Notes under the pieces: generated by a model
The model's input: the letters and a program-made list of their open reading frames with translations, nothing else
What the model was told of the DNA's origin: nothing
Database searches by the model: none
Made by a program: the position numbers and the translations under genes
Shown here: positions 1-6,787 of the stretch, piece by piece
How the letters are laid out: each line of letters begins with the position of its first letter
Numbering within the stretch: position 1 is the stretch's first letter
Origin: a virus
Direction: 5' to 3' (one strand)
Virus record (IMG/VR): IMGVR_UViG_3300027499_000001
Coordinates: 1 to 61,847 of that record
Length of the DNA: 61,847 nucleotides

Positions 1-125
1 CGTCGACCCGCTGCCCGTAGGCAACCGGAACGTATCACCCATGGATGTGCCAATCGTCGACCCGCTGCCCGTAGGCAACCGGAACGTATCACCCATGGAT
101 GTGCCAATCGTCGACCCGCTGCCCG
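1..125. repeat. 54-bp tandem repeat, left end
   Basis: Two full copies of a 54-bp unit (1-54 and 55-108) and a 17-base partial third copy. The unit encodes an 18-residue peptide on the minus strand (MGDTFRLPTGSGSTIGTS). The same unit fills the right end of the window, so the assembly was cut inside the array and the true copy number is unknown. Confidence 0.95.
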
Positions 126-513
126 AATTTACTTGTCCTGGCAGGGTTGAAGGCGGAGTGTACGAAGGCGGAGTGTACGAAGGCGGAGTGTACGAAGGCA
201 GAGCTGACGTTCCTGCAGGAATATTTGAATTAACCTGCCCAGGCCGGTTTGAAGTCGGAGCAGGCGTCCTTACAATCGGCGTCCTTACAATCGGCGTCCT
301 TACAATCGGCGTCCTTACAATCGGCGTTTTTGTAATTGGTCTTCTTGCAGTCAAAGCAGCACTTGCTGCATTCCGAGCATCTCTTAAAGCCTTTTCCGCA
401 GCCTGCTGTTGTTGAAAAGCGCGCACAGCAGCATTATTCTGCTCCATCTGTCTACGGGTGCTCTCACTGATCCCCGGAGCATTCATCTCAGCTGTTGAAT
501 ACACTCTGTTCAT
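1..513 (-). CDS. Giant tandem-repeat protein, N-terminal part (runs off the window start)
   Basis: The start ATG at 511-513 has a good ribosome site (GGAG, about 6 bases upstream). The reading frame stays open to base 1 and continues in frame at 61845 once the identical ends are merged, so this and 58018-61847 are one gene of roughly 1,400 codons. The first 60 or so residues are a charged, Gln/Ala-rich segment that may form a helix. Low-complexity repeats follow: four copies of a five-residue unit (TPIVR) at 266-325, three of SYTPP at 151-195, then the 18-residue Gly/Ser/Thr unit. It lies 37 bases after the large terminase gene in the late transcription direction. No family is recognised. The conserved position between terminase and portal suggests a virion or packaging role, which is inference. 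Confidence 0.8.
   Translation of the reverse strand, partial: MNRVYSTAEMNAPGISESTRRQMEQNNAAVRAFQQQQAAEKALRDARNAASAALTARRPITKTPIVRTPIVRTPIVRTPIVRTPAPTSNRPGQVNSNIPAGTSALPSYTPPSYTPPSYTPPSTLPGQVNSGSGSTIGTSMGDTFRLPTGSGSTIGTSMGDTFRLPTGSGST
151..325. repeat. Two 15-bp microrepeat arrays in the giant gene
   Basis: Positions 151-195 hold three copies of a 15-base unit encoding SYTPP on the minus strand. Positions 266-325 hold four copies of another 15-base unit encoding TPIVR. Unit lengths are multiples of three, so copy-number change keeps the frame. The segment between them carries one copy of a LPGQVNS-like phrase also found at the far end of the protein. Confidence 0.9.
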
Positions 514-550
514 ACTGGCTCCTGCCCATAAGTTGCCCCTATTTTACGGC

Positions 551-2014
551 TCAATAGTACTCCGGCACAAGTGTGCCCTCCGCGCTACTGCCCTCGTCCT
601 GATCGTCCGTGTTCAAGCTGATAAAGTTGCCCCGCCGGAACCTGTCCATCGCCATCACCGTGCTGTCCACCATGTCGTCGTTGTCGCCGTTCGGGAACGC
701 CGCACACTCCTCCACCAACAGCTCCGCCCACTCCGTGTCCGGGGCCCAGACCATCCCCGCCTCGAACACCGGCGCAATCGCGTTGGCCCTGGACACCTTG
801 TCCTGGCCCGCGCGCCGCCCACCCGGCGAATACATCGTCACCGGGATGCTCATCTTCCTCAGCTCCTGCTGCAGCGTTGTGCCCGTGGCCTTCGCCTCAA
901 TCAACACGTTGTCCGGCTGCCAAATGTCATACTGCTCCTTCGCAATACGCTTGAGCTCTGGAAAGTCCCAGCGCCCGCGCTTGACATCGAGCAAGATGAT
1001 CGACGCCCCCGCATCCTCGTTCAAATAAAACACGCCCCACGTCGTGATGACAGAATAGTCCGCCGTCTCCTTCTTGGAGTACGCCGTGTCCATAGATTGA
1101 ATAATATAGTTAACAATAGGCGGATCGTCCTTTGGCCAGACTTTCCACCACTCCCTCTTCAGAATGGCACCCTCGTCGTTCGTGGGCTGCTGCTGATACA
1201 TCGCGTTCCACTTCTGGACTGACAAGCTGGCTTTGACACCCTCCAACTCCTCCAGCTTCCAAAACCCCGGCCAAAGTGGTCGGCCAGACGGCAAGATGGC
1301 AGGGAACTCGATCACCTCCCACTGGTCCGCGTTCCGCGATTTCTGCGCCTTGATCAACCTCGCCGTCAAATCCTTCGTCCCCCAGCGCGTCATCACAATC
1401 ACCACCGCACCACCCGGCTGGAGTCGCGTACGCGGGCCAGAGCTGTACCACTCCCAGCAGTTGTCCAACGCCAACTCACTCATCGCGTCCTGCTCCGAAT
1501 GCGGGTCGTCAATGATCAAGACGTTCGCACCACGGCCCGTCATCGCGCCGCCCACACCAACAGCAAAGTATTCCCCGCCCAGGTTCGTGTCCCACCGGCC
1601 AGCCGCCTTGCTGTCCTGCTTCAAGGTCACATCCGGGAACACCTCCTTGTACGTGTCCATGTCCATCAGGTCACGCACCTTGCGGCCAAAGCGCACGGCG
1701 AGCTCGCTGTTGTGCGTCGCCTCAATGGCCTTGGTTCGCGGATCACGGCCCATGAGATACGCCGGCAGCAGATAGGACGCAAACTCAGACTTCGTGTGCC
1801 GAGGCGGCATGTTGATGATCAAGCGCTTCAAAGTGCCGTTGGCAATCCGGTCAAAAGCTTTGGCCATCACGTTGTGGTGCTCACCGATCAAGGCCTGGGG
1901 CCACACGTACCGAACGAAGTCGATGAAGTTGGTCTTGGCCTTTTCTTGCGTTTCAAGCTGCGCGAGCCGGTACTCAAGGCGCAGCCGGTCAGCGTCTACA
2001 TCGTCAGGGATCAT
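551..2014 (-). CDS. Terminase large subunit (packaging ATPase-nuclease)
   Basis: This motor cuts concatemeric DNA and pumps it through the portal. The 487-residue product is usual length. It shows a Walker A-like segment near residues 70-77 (PPRHTKSE), a Walker B followed by acidic residues (VLIIDDPHS), and RNase H-like nuclease acidic residues in SMDTAYS, VLIEAKATG and NDDMVDS. The ATG at 2012-2014 was preferred because the only extension begins at a TTG (2056) and adds residues unlike the family. Neither start has a clear ribosome site. The small subunit is about 5.7 kb away beyond an oppositely oriented operon. The gene is probably first in the late transcript that runs across the window ends to the portal and capsid genes. 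Confidence 0.95.
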   Translation of the reverse strand: MIPDDVDADRLRLEYRLAQLETQEKAKTNFIDFVRYVWPQALIGEHHNVMAKAFDRIANGTLKRLIINMPPRHTKSEFASYLLPAYLMGRDPRTKAIEATHNSELAVRFGRKVRDLMDMDTYKEVFPDVTLKQDSKAAGRWDTNLGGEYFAVGVGGAMTGRGANVLIIDDPHSEQDAMSELALDNCWEWYSSGPRTRLQPGGAVVIVMTRWGTKDLTARLIKAQKSRNADQWEVIEFPAILPSGRPLWPGFWKLEELEGVKASLSVQKWNAMYQQQPTNDEGAILKREWWKVWPKDDPPIVNYIIQSMDTAYSKKETADYSVITTWGVFYLNEDAGASIILLDVKRGRWDFPELKRIAKEQYDIWQPDNVLIEAKATGTTLQQELRKMSIPVTMYSPGGRRAGQDKVSRANAIAPVFEAGMVWAPDTEWAELLVEECAAFPNGDNDDMVDSTVMAMDRFRRGNFISLNTDDQDEGSSAEGTLVPEYY

Positions 2015-2047
2015 GGAAGTCCGTTTCGTTTGAAATTTGCATAAATT

Positions 2048-2072
2048 TTGACACAAGTTGACTTTGTTGACA
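2048..2072. promoter_or_regulatory. Triple TTGAC repeat beside the terminase start
   Basis: TTGACA at 2048-2053, TTGACT at 2058-2063 and TTGACA at 2067-2072 are spaced 10 and 9 bases, close to one helical turn. A similar triad lies at 2545-2568 at the other edge of the region. Helical phasing suggests binding by a multimeric regulator; some copies may also act as -35 elements. This is a visual call with no measured activity. Confidence 0.4.
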
Positions 2073-2105
2073 AAGGGGGCCCTTTTTCCTTTGGGCCTGA
2101 AAAGT

Positions 2106-2121
2106 GTTTCACGTGAAACCT
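2106..2121. promoter_or_regulatory. parS-like ParB binding site
   Basis: TGTTTCACGTGAAACC contains the perfect 14-base palindrome GTTTCACGTGAAAC at 2107-2120. It differs from the widespread bacterial chromosomal parS consensus (TGTTTCACGTGAAACA) only in the last base. It is in noncoding DNA. No ParA or ParB homologue was recognised in the window, so binding by host ParB is the natural hypothesis. A chance match to the 14-base core in 62 kb of uniform random sequence is about 2 in 10,000. Confidence 0.7.
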
Positions 2122-2234
2122 AGCGTGTGAAATCGGGCAAATGCCCGCGCAGCCCGCGACAGGGCCCTTTTTTCTGGCCCCGGGGTGAGTGGGTACTCAC
2201 TTACGCGCCGGGGCGCATGAACCGGGGCCCGCGA

Positions 2235-2440
2235 ACCATGCACCATGCACCATGCACCATGCACCATGAGACGCGAGACACCATGCGTAAACCGCGAACC
2301 GCGAACCGTACGCAAGCCCTCCAGGAATCGCGAACCGGGAGACGCGAACCGCGAACCGGGAGACGCGAAACACGCTACACCATGCGCGAACCGCGAACCA
2401 TGCGCCATGTAACGTGATACACGCCACACACTTCAAAGGT
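2235..2440. repeat. Degenerate heptamer tandem repeats
   Basis: Five 7-base units starting with ACCATGC run from 2235 to 2269. They are followed by looser units around ACCGCGA and GACGCGA up to about 2440. The 7-base period and the core (RCCRYGN-like) match short heptamer doublets seen elsewhere in the window, on one strand or the other. The segment could be iterons of an origin or a spreading short repeat. Confidence 0.7.
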
Positions 2441-2544
2441 GAACCAACCGCGAACCGCGAGACGGGTTTAGAAAAAACCGGGAAGGGAAGGTTATGCAAA
2501 AAACGCATAGTTAGAAAAATTTTCGGATACCCTCACAAAAAGAG

Positions 2545-2568
2545 TTGACAAGTTGACATGAGTTGATT
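2545..2568 (+). promoter_or_regulatory. Candidate early promoter / operator
   Basis: TTGACA occurs at 2545-2550 and again at 2553-2558, followed by TTGATT at 2563. Taking the first as a -35 element, a poor -10 (TTTAAG or TTAAGG) lies 16-17 bases downstream, about 30 bases before the first gene of the plus-strand operon. The repeated TTGAC spacing suggests overlapping operator function. Confidence 0.4.
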
Positions 2569-2601
2569 TAAGGTAGAGGCCTCAACAACAGGAGAACCCT
2601 C

Positions 2602-2892
2602 ATGCTCTACGTAACTATGACCGACAAATTTATGTCTGGTTGGGGCGCTGCCCAATGCAAGACCAATAAATTGATTATTGAATGCGAGACTTGGCAGCAA
2701 GCGGAACAAATTGAACGGGCAGCGCATAGCCGTCCCGAGATGCGTTACATCAACATCCGCACCACTAAACCGCGATATGGGGCCAATGCTGTCGAATCTT
2801 GGAAGTGTGGCGAAACTTACAAGGCCAAAAATCTAACGGTTAACGAATTCATGCGGGAGTATGGATATATCCCGTCTCGCGAACTACGTTAA
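2602..2892 (+). CDS. Conserved phage protein of unknown function, first gene of early plus operon
   Basis: A 96-residue protein with a strong ribosome site (AGGAG, 6 bases before ATG). The N-terminal pattern TDKFMSGWGAA followed by NKL and a central YINIRTTKP resembles a small protein common in many tailed phages. No catalytic motif is evident. As the first gene of the operon it is probably expressed early. Function unknown. Confidence 0.85.
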   Translation: MLYVTMTDKFMSGWGAAQCKTNKLIIECETWQQAEQIERAAHSRPEMRYINIRTTKPRYGANAVESWKCGETYKAKNLTVNEFMREYGYIPSRELR

Positions 2893-2903
2893 AGAGGTAC
2901 GCC

Positions 2904-3176
2904 ATGAATTTTGAAACTGTCAAAGAAGGGCCCCTTATGGGGCAATTGGTTCGCCTTCCATGTAATGGGCCTTCCGTACGGGTTCATGAGTTGGAGTGGC
3001 AAAAAAGGGGCCTGTCCTATACCGCTAGTGGCTATGGGGCAAAGATACCTACACGCTACATGGTGCGAACCATTGACCAAAAATGGCGAAGAGTGTATTG
3101 CGCCATTTTTTCTAACATTGGAACAACGTACGTTGTTCATGGAAACCAGAAAACAATTGTAGAGGTGAACCTATGA
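2904..3176 (+). CDS. Conserved phage protein of unknown function
   Basis: A 90-residue protein with GAGG 6 bases before the ATG. A central GYGAKIPT and a WRRVYCAIFSNIGT segment resemble a small hypothetical protein found in phages of several host groups. The alternative overlapping frame starting at 2911 is less convincing because this frame overlaps the next start by 4 bases, the rule in this operon. Function unknown. Confidence 0.8.
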   Translation: MNFETVKEGPLMGQLVRLPCNGPSVRVHELEWQKRGLSYTASGYGAKIPTRYMVRTIDQKWRRVYCAIFSNIGTTYVVHGNQKTIVEVNL

Positions 3177-3370
3177 GATTCGCATTTATACCTAAGGCCC
3201 AATACAAAATTGGCCAAATCATTCAAGTACACGGGAAAACCGTACGTGTGGAAAGTTACACACACACGGGAAGAAACGTAATTGTGCACACGGTTGATGC
3301 GCCCAAATTTGAACGCATAGTGTGTATCTGTATTGAACCTAACCGATTCATTCAAGGAGTGACATTATGA
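3173..3370 (+). CDS. Small protein of unknown function
   Basis: 65 residues, basic and beta-rich in appearance. It begins at an ATGA overlap with the previous stop, with GAGG about 6 bases upstream. No family is recognised. Tight coupling on both sides supports it as real. Confidence 0.75.
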   Translation: MRFAFIPKAQYKIGQIIQVHGKTVRVESYTHTGRNVIVHTVDAPKFERIVCICIEPNRFIQGVTL

Positions 3371-3627
3371 AAAACATTTTTTATATCGAAGTGACAGACA
3401 CTTTTGGAGACGAAGCAAATTATTCATGGGTAACCCGTTTCAAGGTTCACGCGAAGAGTGAATTAGGGGCTATTCGGAAAGTCTCACGGGAAATGGGCCT
3501 TAGGTTTCGCAAAGACTTTGACACGGGAGACTTGTCAAAGTATAGGGCCTTGAATGCGTGTATTTGTGCGTTTCTATCGGGTTACGAAGACGAAGAAACG
3601 CGGTTTTTTAACGTCAAATCAATTTGA
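3367..3627 (+). CDS. Conserved phage protein of unknown function
   Basis: 86 residues, started at an ATGA overlap with AGGAG 7 bases upstream. The pattern NYSWVTRFKVHAKSELGAIRKV is typical of a small uncharacterised phage family whose members carry a beta strand, then a helix rich in Ala and Ile. No enzyme motif. Confidence 0.8.
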   Translation: MKNIFYIEVTDTFGDEANYSWVTRFKVHAKSELGAIRKVSREMGLRFRKDFDTGDLSKYRALNACICAFLSGYEDEETRFFNVKSI

Positions 3628-3637
3628 GGGGCGCACC

Positions 3638-4114
3638 ATGCGAACAATCGAAACCACAATTTACGCCTTTGATGAATTGCCGGGAGGGGCAAAAGAAAAG
3701 GCTATAGAAAAAATGCGGGAAATAACTAAATACCCTTGGTTTACTGAATGCAAAGACAGTCTAAGGGCTTTTTGTGATGAATTTAACGTAAAAGTTACAG
3801 ACTATTGCCTGTCGAATGACTATCGCGCATTTGTCTCTACAGACGCAACAACAAGACACTTTAGAGGGGTAAAACTGTCTTCATTTGACAGGGAAGCAAT
3901 GCCGACAGGGTTTTGCTTTGATTGTGACCTACGTTACACCTTTTTTAATGAATTCAAAAGGACAGGAGACGCAAATCACGCCTTTGAGACTGCAATTGAA
4001 GCATTTGTGTCAACAGTGTCAAAGGACATTGACTACTACTTTAGTGATGAAGCAATTGTCGAATCAATACGGGCAAATGACTATGAATTTACGGAAGAAG
4101 GAGCATTGACATGA
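3638..4114 (+). CDS. Conserved phage protein with DELPGGAKEKAIEK motif
   Basis: 158 residues. The ATG at 3638 was chosen over upstream codons because GAGGGG lies directly before it and the protein then begins with the conserved segment YAFDELPGGAKEKAIEKMRE. That helix is the hallmark of a widespread uncharacterised phage protein. The rest is mixed alpha/beta with many acidic and aromatic residues. It overlaps the next gene by 4 bases. Function unknown. Confidence 0.85.
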   Translation: MRTIETTIYAFDELPGGAKEKAIEKMREITKYPWFTECKDSLRAFCDEFNVKVTDYCLSNDYRAFVSTDATTRHFRGVKLSSFDREAMPTGFCFDCDLRYTFFNEFKRTGDANHAFETAIEAFVSTVSKDIDYYFSDEAIVESIRANDYEFTEEGALT

Positions 4115-4461
4115 ATGCCGCATACACCATTCAAGACCAAGAACAACTCGCGTATCTAACGGGAGACGTTCGCACGGCTGACCTATTGGCCCAAATTGTG
4201 GAATTGGAAGAAAAGGTTAGAGTACTTGAAGACCAAATTGAAGACACTATGACGCTAGAAGAGTGGGAAAAACGTAATGGGCCCGCGTATGACTATGTAC
4301 AGTTTTTTCAGGAGTGTTTCGAGTGTCTATCAGGACATTATCCCTGTCCAAGTGTGACAAGTGACTATGACAAGTCAATTGTCTTTGATGCAATTGAACG
4401 GGGAGAAGAGGCCAAAAATTGCGCCACTGATGAATCTCGTTCATATGGGCCAAGAGGTTGA
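4111..4461 (+). CDS. Small acidic protein with short coiled coil, unknown function
   Basis: 116 residues. A Leu/Glu-rich helix near residues 24-48 (LLAQIVELEEKVRVLEDQIE) has heptad spacing and could dimerise. The C-terminal half has three Cys residues. It starts at an ATGA overlap with AAGGAG 7 bases upstream. No family is recognised. Confidence 0.8.
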   Translation: MNAAYTIQDQEQLAYLTGDVRTADLLAQIVELEEKVRVLEDQIEDTMTLEEWEKRNGPAYDYVQFFQECFECLSGHYPCPSVTSDYDKSIVFDAIERGEEAKNCATDESRSYGPRG

Positions 4462-4465
4462 CACC

Positions 4466-4696
4466 ATGCGTAAAACAACCATTGACAATCTTTGTGAGAC
4501 TGTTAACACACGTAATAGTGTGTCATACCCTATGAAGGGGTACACGTACTTTGCCGATATACGGGGAGACGGAAGAAACATCAGGCGTGTCTACGTCATA
4601 ACGAATGACAAAGGGGGTGTAACTGCTTGTCATAACGGGAAAACCTATCGTCATACCGCAAAAAACTTACGGGAATTATTGGAGAAGACAGCATGA
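4466..4696 (+). CDS. Small protein of unknown function
   Basis: 76 residues. The start at 4466 has an AGAGG ribosome site; an upstream in-frame ATG at 4361 would lie inside the preceding gene. It contains a beta-rich middle (YTYFADIRGDGRNIRRVYVI) and ends in EKTA, because its stop is part of the recurring GGAGAnnACAGCATGA cassette. Function unknown. Confidence 0.75.
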   Translation: MRKTTIDNLCETVNTRNSVSYPMKGYTYFADIRGDGRNIRRVYVITNDKGGVTACHNGKTYRHTAKNLRELLEKTA

Positions 4697-4989
4697 TAAA
4701 AATTGAAAAATTTAATGTCCGCATTGTCAATACGGGAGACAAGTACGGGCGCAAAGATTGTCTTACAAATGACAGCGCCCCAATGGTGGAGTTCTATGAC
4801 AGCCGCTATGACTTCCCTGACTTTATGGGAAGGGGGCAATTTGTATCTAGATACTATGTTTCTACCCTGACAGAGAATGGGGGATACGGAAGGGGGCTTT
4901 GCCTTGATGGAGGTGTCCCTGAATGGTCAGTGTCTGCTGACGGTATGAAACAGGTTTTGGAATACATTCAATTAGGGGATACAGCATGA
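4693..4989 (+). CDS. Conserved phage protein of unknown function
   Basis: 98 residues. Features are a KYGRKDCLTND segment, a VEFYDSRYDF segment and a Gly-rich YGRGLCLDGGVPEWSVSADGM stretch, together typical of an uncharacterised protein shared by many phages. Start and stop are both in the ATGA overlap cassette. It ends in GDTA. Confidence 0.8.
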   Translation: MIKIEKFNVRIVNTGDKYGRKDCLTNDSAPMVEFYDSRYDFPDFMGRGQFVSRYYVSTLTENGGYGRGLCLDGGVPEWSVSADGMKQVLEYIQLGDTA

Positions 4990-5189
4990 CCTACTTCTTA
5001 TTTTCAGATCACGGAACATGGCATAAAGAGGTCTTAGCGACTACATGGCGGGAGGCCTTACGTCAGGCTAGAGTTAAATTTGGTATTGGCGGGAAACTGC
5101 GTATATGCCGCTATATCAATTGCGAAAGCCGGGATTATCACCTTGACGGGACTAGCTACACATTTTCATTAAGAAAGGTTACATCATGA
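4986..5189 (+). CDS. Small protein of unknown function
   Basis: 67 residues, basic (several Arg and Lys) with a helical segment TWREALRQARVKFGI. The start is in the overlap cassette (GGGGATACAGCATGA). No recognised family. Confidence 0.75.
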   Translation: MTYFLFSDHGTWHKEVLATTWREALRQARVKFGIGGKLRICRYINCESRDYHLDGTSYTFSLRKVTS

Positions 5190-5368
5190 AACAAGAATGG
5201 ATTAACGCACTATACCAAATGCGAGATGCAGGGTTTCTTGTGGTTATCTGGAGTCCTGAAGAACTTCAATATGTCGATAGCAGACACATTGAAGACACTC
5301 TGATTGAACGCGGTAATGACATGATTGAGCAACTCGCGCTGCGCGAACAACGGGGAGAAACAGCATGA
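5186..5368 (+). CDS. Small acidic protein of unknown function
   Basis: 60 residues, with a hydrophobic strand (AGFLVVIWS) then acidic helices. Start overlaps the previous stop (ATGA), with AAAGG upstream. It ends in RGETA because of the downstream junction cassette. Confidence 0.75.
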   Translation: MKQEWINALYQMRDAGFLVVIWSPEELQYVDSRHIEDTLIERGNDMIEQLALREQRGETA

Positions 5369-5565
5369 ACTTAAAAGATGATGATTATGTGTTGGAAGAG
5401 GGAGCAGCATGGTTTGACGTTGAGGGCTTTTCTGTCCGCATACTGTCTGTCAATGAGGGCTTATGGATAGCTGTTTATAAAAATGGGGAAGAGATGGAAG
5501 ACCCTGTTGCAAGCACTTTTGCCTACAATGAAGAGGTGTCAGTTGATAAAGGGGAAACAGCATGA
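5365..5565 (+). CDS. Small acidic protein of unknown function
   Basis: 66 residues, strongly acidic, ending in KGETA. The start is in the cassette GGGGAGAAACAGCATGA. No family is recognised. Highly acidic early phage proteins are sometimes inhibitors or DNA mimics, but nothing specific is visible here. Confidence 0.75.
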   Translation: MNLKDDDYVLEEGAAWFDVEGFSVRILSVNEGLWIAVYKNGEEMEDPVASTFAYNEEVSVDKGETA

Positions 5566-5708
5566 AATATTACAAGCACACCCTCACTATGCGTGAACAG
5601 TTCACTCTGGAACGCAGACAGAAGCGGGCACAAGCCGCCTTTGACTTCATGGTGGCAATTCTGACTACCATCTTCATGTACATCTTGACTATCTGGGCCT
5701 TGTCATGA
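5562..5708 (+). CDS. 48-residue single-pass membrane peptide
   Basis: Short gene starting in the cassette GGGGAAACAGCATGA. The first half is charged (MREQFTLERRQKR). The second half is a membrane-spanning stretch (FMVAILTTIFMYILTIWAL). The positive-inside pattern suggests the N-terminus stays in the cytoplasm. It overlaps the next gene by 4 bases. Confidence 0.7.
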   Translation: MKYYKHTLTMREQFTLERRQKRAQAAFDFMVAILTTIFMYILTIWALS

Positions 5709-5878
5709 CCGAATCAGAACTAATCAATCTTGGCTACCGCTACGAAACAGCCAGGGGGCCCCGTGCCCTAAGGTTGTGGATGACCTTTCACGAAAGTTTA
5801 AAGGGGTTGCAGTCGCAGAAGCGCGAAGACTATGTGCGCCTTTTTGAACAAGGCCGTAAGGAAGGACGGAGTAAATGA
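5705..5878 (+). CDS. 57-residue basic protein of unknown function
   Basis: Begins at an ATGA overlap with no ribosome site of its own, so it is likely translated by coupling. It is helical and basic, ending in EQGRKEGRSK. The stop is shared with the next start. Confidence 0.65.
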   Translation: MTESELINLGYRYETARGPRALRLWMTFHESLKGLQSQKREDYVRLFEQGRKEGRSK

Positions 5879-6054
5879 AAGTACAAGACCTACTCGCTGC
5901 ATTGAGTGCATTGCCCCTTGATGCGAATGTATTTGTTTGGAGTGCAGGCAATAGGCTTGAACTCATCAATGTGGACAATTCGTTTTTGAATGATGAGTTC
6001 CCGTTCGTTGACCTTAACACTGAAGAGGTGTTTAAACAAGGAGAGACAGCATGA
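5875..6054 (+). CDS. 59-residue acidic protein of unknown function
   Basis: Starts at an ATGA overlap with AAGGACGGAG upstream. The N-terminus (KVQDLLAALSALPLDANVFV) resembles small phage and bacterial proteins in which a helix is followed by a strand. It ends in QGETA because of the junction cassette. Confidence 0.7.
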   Translation: MKVQDLLAALSALPLDANVFVWSAGNRLELINVDNSFLNDEFPFVDLNTEEVFKQGETA

Positions 6055-6224
6055 GTAAATACAAAGTTGAAGTGGTGATGTCCTATTGGCAGACCATCGA
6101 GGTGGAGGCCTCAAGCAAAGAAGAGGCGGGGGCCACGGCCCTTGACTGGTTCGACCCAACCCGAGCCTGTGTGCAGTGTGAGGGCGATGTTTGCGACATT
6201 GAACTGATTGAAGAGACAGCATGA
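6051..6224 (+). CDS. 57-residue acidic protein, paralogue of the next gene
   Basis: The pattern 'KYKVEVVMSYWQTIEVEASSKEEA' (strand, strand, helix) is repeated in the following protein, so the two look like a diverged tandem duplication. The start is in the cassette GGAGAGACAGCATGA. Function unknown. Confidence 0.7.
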   Translation: MSKYKVEVVMSYWQTIEVEASSKEEAGATALDWFDPTRACVQCEGDVCDIELIEETA

Positions 6225-6400
6225 AAACTTACCAGATCGAATTGAAGCGCACCTCCTACATCAACCTCACCATTGAGGCCGAGAATGAGGATGAGGCCGA
6301 GGCTTTGGCTTGGAAGCAGGTTGACCAAGACTACTACCGGGATGATGGGGCATGGGACATTGAGTCCATCGAAATAGACACGGAGGCCAACCGTGTTTGA
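6221..6400 (+). CDS. 59-residue acidic protein, paralogue of the previous gene
   Basis: It shares the layout 'YxIExK...SYxxxTIEAENEDEAEALA' with the preceding protein. This beta-beta-alpha pattern with EAxxxxEA is common in small phage proteins. Start is the ATGA overlap with AAGAGACAGC upstream. Confidence 0.7.
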   Translation: MKTYQIELKRTSYINLTIEAENEDEAEALAWKQVDQDYYRDDGAWDIESIEIDTEANRV

Positions 6401-6581
6401 GGTGCAGACCCGATTCATTTATGGGTGGGAAAACGTGTGGACTGAGGACGAAAAGGAATTGACGTTTTCTACTGCCCTACAAGCGCAACAGGGAATTGAC
6501 GACCACTTGCTTGAATGCTCCCGCGCGGGAATAGCCGTAGACCGTAGCGAATTACGCATTAAGCCCGTAATTAAGCAGTAG
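6393..6581 (+). CDS. 62-residue protein of unknown function, last gene of plus operon
   Basis: Starts at GTG (6393), chosen because GGAGG lies 6 bases upstream and the overlap with the preceding gene is 8 bases. The sequence 'FEVQTRFIYGWENVW...FSTALQAQQGIDDHL' is a strand-helix type small phage protein. A terminator follows 27 bases later. Confidence 0.75.
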   Translation: MFEVQTRFIYGWENVWTEDEKELTFSTALQAQQGIDDHLLECSRAGIAVDRSELRIKPVIKQ

Positions 6582-6607
6582 ACAGCCCTAACCCCTGCCT
6601 CAAGTAA

Positions 6608-6632
6608 AACGGCCCCTTCAGGGGCCGTTCTT
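6608..6632. terminator. Bidirectional intrinsic terminator between convergent operons
   Basis: An 8-base perfect GC-rich stem (ACGGCCCC / GGGGCCGT) with a TTCA loop, flanked by short T runs on one side and A runs on the other. It ends the plus-strand operon and also lies just after the last minus-strand gene (stop at 6644), so it can serve both. Confidence 0.85.
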
Positions 6633-6643
6633 ACGTTCAAAAC

Positions 6644-6787
6644 CTATCTATCGCCTCCAAGTAGTTTATGGAACAACCAAAAGCCTAACAGACGAACAAT
6701 CAGACCTTTTTGTGTTTTGTCGTCAGGGGGCTTAGGGGGCGGCTTGTTTAGGGCGCGGTTAAGCGCCAGACGGTCAGACCTTCGCAT
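6644..6787 (-). CDS. 47-residue basic protein, last gene of the early minus block
   Basis: ATG at 6785-6787 with GGAG 4-5 bases upstream, overlapping the end of the DUF2591-like gene. The product is basic, with a proline-rich middle (NKPPPKPPDDK) and a hydrophobic C-terminal helix (GLIVRLLGFWLFHKLLGG) that may bind membrane. It is followed directly by the bidirectional terminator. Confidence 0.65.
   Translation of the reverse strand: MRRSDRLALNRALNKPPPKPPDDKTQKGLIVRLLGFWLFHKLLGGDR

Larger units (their letters stand above)
2015..2601. other. Divergent noncoding region (control and possible origin)
   Basis: About 590 bases separate the minus-strand terminase gene from the plus-strand small-gene operon. 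The region holds three phased TTGAC copies at each edge, a parS-like palindrome, and a 200-base array of degenerate heptamers. Open frames within it on both strands encode only repeated low-complexity peptides and lack ribosome sites, so I treat it as noncoding. It is a good candidate for promoters, a replication origin, or the packaging start. Confidence 0.7.

Noticed and set aside
2015-2056. Upstream TTG start for the large terminase
   Set aside because: The extra 14 residues have no family match and no ribosome site; ATG at 2014 preferred.
2109-2508. Open frames over the heptamer repeats (both strands)
   Set aside because: They encode only repeated phrases (MVHGAWCMVHG and similar) and lack ribosome sites.
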